DNA from: Caulobacter segnis ATCC 21756
GTDB lineage: Bacteria > Pseudomonadota > Alphaproteobacteria > Caulobacterales > Caulobacteraceae
Assembly (NCBI RefSeq): GCF_000092285.1
Contig: NC_014100.1
Location: 558,001-622,000, forward strand
Length of the DNA: 64,000 nucleotides
Direction: 5' to 3'
Position 1 is the stretch's first letter, and each line of letters starts with the position of its first letter. A program made the position numbers and the translations under genes. A model generated the notes under the pieces. It was not told the DNA's origin. It ran no database searches and saw nothing but the letters and a program-made list of their open reading frames with translations. Of the stretch, positions 60,774-64,000 are shown piece by piece.

Positions 60774-61487
60774 CTATTGAGGTTCTCTTTCCGCCCCGTC
60801 GTCTTCAGTCTCTTCGGAAGTTTCAATTCTACGCCGGGCAGCGATCATGCCGGGAAGCGAGAAAAGGTAGCGTAGAACGGCGTCGACAAAGTCATGCGCA
60901 GCCTGAGCATCATCAGTATTGCATCCATCGAGATCATGAGCGCCGTCATTTCCAATAACGCGAACTTCGTGGGCCCACTCGGCTAAGCTAAGCGGTATTT
61001 CATGATCTGATGCTAACTTATCGACCTTCTTGTAGAGGTCACCTTTTAAGTCGGGAAATCGAATCTTTAGGCCGAGATCAAGTGCGCGCCGAAACATTGT
61101 GGCTGCGGGTTCTTCGCACCCTGGTAGGGCCAAATTTGTCTCACCTTGTACAAAGGCTTTTTCGACAGATTTTGGGAGAAATTCAGGTATCCTTGGCGGC
61201 TGAACTCTAGGCCAAAATTCAAGCAAATCCCATAATAGATTGGGGAGGGAATCGTGGGCCTTGGGAAGGCTTTCCACTATCGCTGAAACGCTGTGGCCGG
61301 ATAGATTTTTTTTATACTGTATTGTAGCTGAGGCGGTTTTTTGGCAGTTTGGACACTCAAGTCCTATGCTAACGATAGGTTTCGCAACTTCTGTGTTTGG
61401 CAAGTATGGGCGTGGTTTCCCCCCAATAATCGCAAAGCCTACCTTTGCTGTTGTGCAATGAGGGCAGTCGTGGATGAGAACGGCCAT
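60774..61487 (-). CDS. DUF4145 protein with N-terminal zinc ribbon, low GC
   Basis: 237 aa. Four Cys form a zinc ribbon (Cys8-x2-Cys11 and Cys45-x2-Cys48). The C-terminal half (ATMFRRALDLGLKIRF ... DKLASDHEIPLSLAEWAHEVRVIGNDGAHD) is the DUF4145 pattern. DUF4145 domains are often found with restriction-modification and other defence genes. Base composition is visibly AT-richer than the neighbours (AATTTTGGCCTAG, TTTTTTTATACTG), so acquisition by transfer is likely. No partner genes flank it. Confidence 0.85.
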   Translation of the reverse strand: MAVLIHDCPHCTTAKVGFAIIGGKPRPYLPNTEVAKPIVSIGLECPNCQKTASATIQYKKNLSGHSVSAIVESLPKAHDSLPNLLWDLLEFWPRVQPPRIPEFLPKSVEKAFVQGETNLALPGCEEPAATMFRRALDLGLKIRFPDLKGDLYKKVDKLASDHEIPLSLAEWAHEVRVIGNDGAHDLDGCNTDDAQAAHDFVDAVLRYLFSLPGMIAARRRIETSEETEDDGAEREPQ

Positions 61488-61555
61488 ATTTGCTCCAGAA
61501 ATTCATTGGTTCAAACACGAACTTGCAGCGCCGGGCCCACTAGGGTCAGACCCAA

Positions 61556-61696
61556 CCTTACATCTCTTGGAGGCAGCAGCGTGCCGGACTGACCAGGTCA
61601 GTCAAGGACCGCCCTCTGGGCGGCCGCTCCGCGGCGGCGAAGCCGTCCTTGAGTGACCTGGACAGCCCGGCGATCGTCTCGCCGTGAGATGTAAGG
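61556..61696. repeat. 141-bp imperfect-palindromic element
   Basis: Outer arms CCTTACATCTC (61556-61566) and GAGATGTAAGG (61686-61696) are exact inverted repeats. Inner arms of 27 bp (61583-61609 and 61645-61671) pair with three mismatches. A further hairpin CGCCC-TCT-GGGCG (61610-61622) sits at the tip. Shape resembles a small non-autonomous mobile element (MITE-like) or a structured RNA. It adjoins the low-GC gene. Confidence 0.75.
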
Positions 61697-61745
61697 ATGG
61701 CTCCCTTCCCGGGCGGGAAGGGGTCTCAACACACCCAAACACCCT

Positions 61746-61849
61746 CGTCATCCCGGCCGTAGCGCGCGGCGCGGAGAGCCGGGACCCAGGGGCCGCCGCC
61801 CCGCCGTTCGCCCCTGGGTCCCGGGTCGGCTTCGCCGCCCGGGATGACG
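61746..61849. repeat. Family B intergenic palindromic repeat, copy 3
   Basis: Ends CGTCATCCCGG and CCGGGATGACG, inner GCCGGGACCCAGGGGCC; same as the 25.6 and 42.3 kb copies. It follows the palindromic element and precedes the next gene. Confidence 0.85.
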
Positions 61850-61862
61850 ACAGGTTTGAGGT

Positions 61863-62375
61863 CTAGTTCATGCTTTCGGGCGGCGGCGGAACCGGCGAGG
61901 GGAGGGGCACGTCCTGGTCGGCATAGGCCGTCATCATGGTCCCCTTCTTGATCGAGACGTCCTTGCCCTTGATGAACGGAGCGGCAGGCCAGAACAGGAT
62001 CACGGTCGCCACCGTGGCCCCGACGCGGGTCTCGCCCTTGGCGCCCTTGTTGGCGCGCAGCCGGACGCGGTCGTCGCCGACCTTCAGGTACAGCAGCCGG
62101 ATATTCAGCTTGCCGTTCTTGCCCAGCATGCCGTTGTCGCGCGCCTCGACCACCTCGCCGACGCCGCGATAGCCGGCGCGCAGCACCGTGCCGTCGGACA
62201 GCTTGACGTCGTCGTCCAGGCTGATCGTGAAGCGGTCGCCCTCCTGGGCGGTCGAGCTGGAGAGCGCGTCCTCCACTCGGATCTGGAACTCGGTTCCCTC
62301 GGAAACGACAGGCCCGGCGAAGGCAGGGCTAGCCAGCAGGGCCGTGACGAGGCCCAGAGCCGTGATGGTCTTCAT
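61863..62375 (-). CDS. Exported protein of unknown function
   Basis: 170 aa from the ATG at 62375 (MKTITALGLVTALLASPAFAG, a signal peptide), with GGGGGA about 9 bases upstream; a start at 62393 is less likely. The mature part is strand-rich (RFTISLDDDVKLSDGTVLRAGYRGVGEVVEARDNG) and ends with a Pro-rich tail (VPLPSPVPPPPESMN). No family is recognised. Single gene facing the DUF3606 genes on the other strand. Confidence 0.75.
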   Translation of the reverse strand: MKTITALGLVTALLASPAFAGPVVSEGTEFQIRVEDALSSSTAQEGDRFTISLDDDVKLSDGTVLRAGYRGVGEVVEARDNGMLGKNGKLNIRLLYLKVGDDRVRLRANKGAKGETRVGATVATVILFWPAAPFIKGKDVSIKKGTMMTAYADQDVPLPSPVPPPPESMN

Positions 62376-62506
62376 GTCAGTGTATCCCCCCAAAGTTGCG
62401 GGGGAGGCTATGGCCTAGCTATCCGGGCGTCCAGGCCTGGCGTATGCGGTCTTGGGTATCGCGCGGGCCCCTCCCTCTCCTTACGGAAGAGGGATATGAT
62501 CCCCCC

Positions 62507-62686
62507 ATGACCTCAGACGCCCCGCCCCTCGAAGCCCCGCCCGAAGAGACCCCGATGCAGCGCGCGCTGCGGCTCAAGCAGGCGGCGCTGGATGGGCGGC
62601 CCAAGCCGCCGCGGGGCGGCAAGTTCCAGCGCCAGCAGGCGGCGCGGGTCGCGACGGGCGCGTCCAAGCCGTGGATGAGCCGCTGA
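62507..62686 (+). CDS. Small basic protein, unknown
   Basis: 59 aa. It is proline- and arginine-rich (PMQRALRLKQAALDGRPKPPRGGKFQRQQAARVATGAS). The ATG at 62507 lies 22 bp after TTACGGAAGAGGG. The stop overlaps the next DUF3606 gene by one base (TGATG), which argues for a real translated gene. Probable nucleic-acid or protein interaction by charge only; no family recognised. Confidence 0.65.
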   Translation: MTSDAPPLEAPPEETPMQRALRLKQAALDGRPKPPRGGKFQRQQAARVATGASKPWMSR

Positions 62687-62868
62687 TGGCCGGCCTCAAG
62701 GACAAGCGCGGCTTCATCGACAAGGACCGCCTGGATCTCTCCGAGCGCCAGGCCGTCGAGTACTGGATGAAGCGCTGGGGCGTGACCCGCGAGCAGATCA
62801 CCGCCGCCCACCGCAAGGTCGGCAAGATGACCAAGGACATCGCCGCCGAGCTCGGCAAGAAGCGCTGA
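62686..62868 (+). CDS. DUF3606 small protein
   Basis: 60 aa from the ATG at 62686 (MAGLKDKRGFIDKDRLDLSER). The core DRLDLSERQAVEYWMKRWGVTREQITAAHRKVGKM is the DUF3606 pattern. The function of DUF3606 is unknown to me. Its start overlaps the stop of the small basic protein, so they are co-translated. Confidence 0.85.
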   Translation: MAGLKDKRGFIDKDRLDLSERQAVEYWMKRWGVTREQITAAHRKVGKMTKDIAAELGKKR

Positions 62869-62925
62869 GGCGCGAGGCGGAACTCCTGGGTCTCTCACGG
62901 CTTCGACTCCGTGAAGGAGACCGCC

Positions 62926-63099
62926 ATGTCCGACGACCACCCCCATCCCGCCACCCCTCGGATCGACGTCCGGGAGCCGGAGGCGGTGCGCTACTGGACC
63001 GAGATGCTGGGCGTCACCGAGGAAGTCCTGAACGAAGCCGTCGACCATGCCGGGTCCGGCGAGGAAGAGGTGCGGAAGTATATCGGCAGCCATAGCTGA
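62926..63099 (+). CDS. DUF3606 small protein (second copy)
   Basis: 57 aa from the ATG at 62926 with GAAGGAGA shortly before. The core EPEAVRYWTEMLGVTEEVLNEAVDHAGSGEEEVRKYIG follows the DUF3606 layout more loosely, with an acidic surface (the neighbouring copy is basic). The opposite charge of the two neighbours is notable. 57 bp after the first copy, same strand. Confidence 0.8.
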   Translation: MSDDHPHPATPRIDVREPEAVRYWTEMLGVTEEVLNEAVDHAGSGEEEVRKYIGSHS

Positions 63100-63107
63100 A
63101 GCGCCGC

Positions 63108-63216
63108 GGGCCCCCACCTGACCACGCTCCGCGTGGTCGTCCGCCCCCGGAGGGGGCGGAAGGAAGCGCCCTTCTTCCCCCTCCGGGGGAGGAGCGCGTC
63201 AGCGCGGAGGGGGCAA
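63108..63216. repeat. Family A-like palindromic repeat
   Basis: Contains GACCACGCTCCGCGTGGTC, CCGCCCCCGGAGGGGGCGG and CCCCCTCCGGGGGAGGAGCG, a compact variant with the same kind of inner hairpins. It starts right after the DUF3606 gene. Confidence 0.7.
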
Positions 63217-63640
63217 GTACGAGCATTCGCGGCGCTCCATCATCCGCGTATCCGGAATAGAACCGAACGATTTCAAGCACTTCCCACTTTTACACGCCGC
63301 TGGATCATCCGCGTTGAATCGCCGCCCATACTTGTCCTCACCCGATGGCTTGGAAGGGACGTCCGGCCGGCGATCGTGACGGCTGTCGGGGGTGGTCGAG
63401 CGGGATCTAGGTTCGGGCTGAAATCGCCCGGACGGTCCGGGGACCGGGTCGCCAGCCCGGCCCGCCCGCCGGGGGCCTCTTTCGGAAGCGGGTTAAAACC
63501 CCGCGCGTCGAGGGCTCACCGGATAACGATCGCGCGGAGCGTCGGGCTTCGTCGAAACGGTATTACTCAATCTTCTCCGGACGGACGTCCGGCGCTCCGC
63601 GTCCCCTTCCTAACCTTCAGCGGCAAGCCGCGTGAAGCCG
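63217..63640. other. 424-bp unexplained non-coding region
   Basis: No open frame with coding character. It is AT-richer than its surroundings in the first 120 bp and contains several possible hairpins: GGTCCGGGGACCGGGTC, GCGGGTTAAAACCCCGC (63493-63509, a 5-bp stem with a 7-base loop like a tRNA T-arm), and CGGACGGACGTCCG. It could hold a small RNA or a promoter. I could not match tmRNA, RNase P, 6S or SRP RNA features. Confidence 0.4.
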
Positions 63641-63783
63641 ATCCCTCATGTTCCCTCCCCCTTGATGGGGGAGGGTAGGGTGGGGGTGAAAACGGCGATC
63701 GAGGCCGCGCGCCACCGCCACCTCACCAGTCACCCCATCCCCAACCCTTCCCCATCAAGGGGAAGGGAGAGCGGAGGTGACAT
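63640..63783. repeat. Family A-like palindromic repeat
   Basis: Contains CTCCCCCTTGATGGGGGAG at the left and TTCCCCATCAAGGGGAAGG at the right, the latter being a near inverted copy. It precedes the methyltransferase gene. Confidence 0.75.
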
Positions 63784-63855
63784 AACGCCGCTCTTTCACC
63801 CCCTTGCCGCCGCACCGTCCCCGGCCCACCGTGGGCTGACTCGGGGAGGGCACGG

Positions 63856-64000
63856 ATGAACGAGGACTGGAGCGCCGGCTATGTGGTCGAGACGGGCTAC
63901 ACCTATGGCGCCTATCCGGAGCTGAACCCGGTCCGGGCGGCCTTTCCGCTGCTGCTGAAGGGCCTGCGGGCGCCGAAGATCGAGACGGCTTGCGAGCTGG
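63856..64000 (+). CDS. SAM-dependent methyltransferase with regulatory domain, N-terminal part
   Basis: The start ATG at 63856 begins MNEDWSAGYVVETGYTYGAYPELNPVRAAFPLLLKGLRAPKIETACELG and continues past the window end. The phrase GYVVETGYTYGAYPELNPVR is the characteristic opening of class I methyltransferases with a methyltransferase regulatory domain. GGGGAGGG lies shortly upstream of the ATG. Only 48 codons are visible, so the substrate and length are unknown. Confidence 0.8.
   Translation, partial: MNEDWSAGYVVETGYTYGAYPELNPVRAAFPLLLKGLRAPKIETACEL

Noticed and set aside
61556..61696. SRP-like RNA, because of a GGAGGCAGCAGCG segment
   Set aside because: The expected GGTCCGGAAGGAAGCAGCC helix 8 is absent; the palindrome pairs along its full length instead.
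63014..63280. Minus-strand frame of 88 codons reaching into the repeat (LEIVRFYSGYADDGAPR...)
   Set aside because: The C-terminal half is translated repeat and it overlaps the DUF3606 gene; codon use is unlike the neighbours.
63217..63640. tmRNA, RNase P RNA or SRP RNA
   Set aside because: No AANDNF-type tag coding, no GAGGAAAGTCCGGGC-type RNase P segment and no SRP GGAA tetraloop domain could be found.

Overview
The window is about 64 kb of GC-rich alphaproteobacterial chromosome. Gene content, dense gene packing with many ATGA-type overlaps, TonB-dependent receptors of the Xanthomonas/Caulobacter type and the bc1 operon all point to Caulobacter or a close relative. No rRNA, tRNA, CRISPR array, transposase or prophage was found. 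Most of the sequence looks like stable core genome with metabolic and regulatory genes. The non-core elements are intergenic repeats and one low-GC gene.

Layout. 1-5.6 kb: 3' end of a TonB receptor, a Tat-exported PhoD phosphatase, a LysE exporter, hisI, a DUF817 membrane protein and folE. 5.8-12.1 kb: a plus-strand run of cysS, SDR, SRPBCC, an IscU-like protein, yidD, thrS and a glycosyltransferase. 12.1-15.9 kb: an HMG-CoA-lyase-like gene, then a divergent pair of lipid-linked sugar transferases. 16.4-19.8 kb: trmL and the cytochrome bc1 operon petABC. 19.9-25.6 kb: protease-like protein, TMEM175-like channel, two dienelactone hydrolases, ychF and pirin. 25.7-28.1 kb: a three-gene signalling module (RsbQ-like hydrolase, PAS/HisKA_2 kinase, single-domain response regulator). 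28.3-36.8 kb: TPR protein, pth, rplY, a lipoprotein, prs, pgeF, midA, lgt, ubiK and ybjN. 37-42.2 kb: proC, a TetR/COQ9-like gene, a HK/RR/MarR cluster and ilvE. 42.5-43.8 kb: an apparent aromatic-amino-acid attenuator in front of DAHP synthase. 44-52.1 kb: a siderophore receptor with PepSY partner, a phospholipase C/acid phosphatase fusion and a large TonB receptor. 52.3-64 kb: ahpF and ahpC, a DUF4870 pair, fasciclin, folB with a pterin-type SDR, Nudix, aldehyde dehydrogenase, a low-GC DUF4145 gene, DUF3606 genes and the start of a methyltransferase.

Three families of intergenic palindromic repeats recur. Family A is CTCCCCC/GGGGGAG-armed, about 100-150 bp, with one copy lying in frame inside midA. 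Family B is GTCATCCCGG/CCGGGATGAC-armed and about 100 bp. The third is a small hairpin with a conserved 10-nt loop and covarying 7-bp arms, present as a 55-bp-period tandem triplet near 35.7 kb and as a single copy at 57.16 kb.

Best leads for new biology: (1) the leader peptide with a Phe-Trp-Tyr-Phe-Ser-Tyr run and a terminator before DAHP synthase; (2) the RsbQ / PAS-kinase / receiver operon, which looks like an alphaproteobacterial counterpart of the Bacillus RsbQ-RsbP energy-stress switch; (3) the in-frame repeat insertion in midA; (4) the PI-PLC/PAP fusion, whose PAP motif lacks its conserved Asp; (5) the covarying hairpin family. All functions are inferred from reading the sequence; no database search was run.
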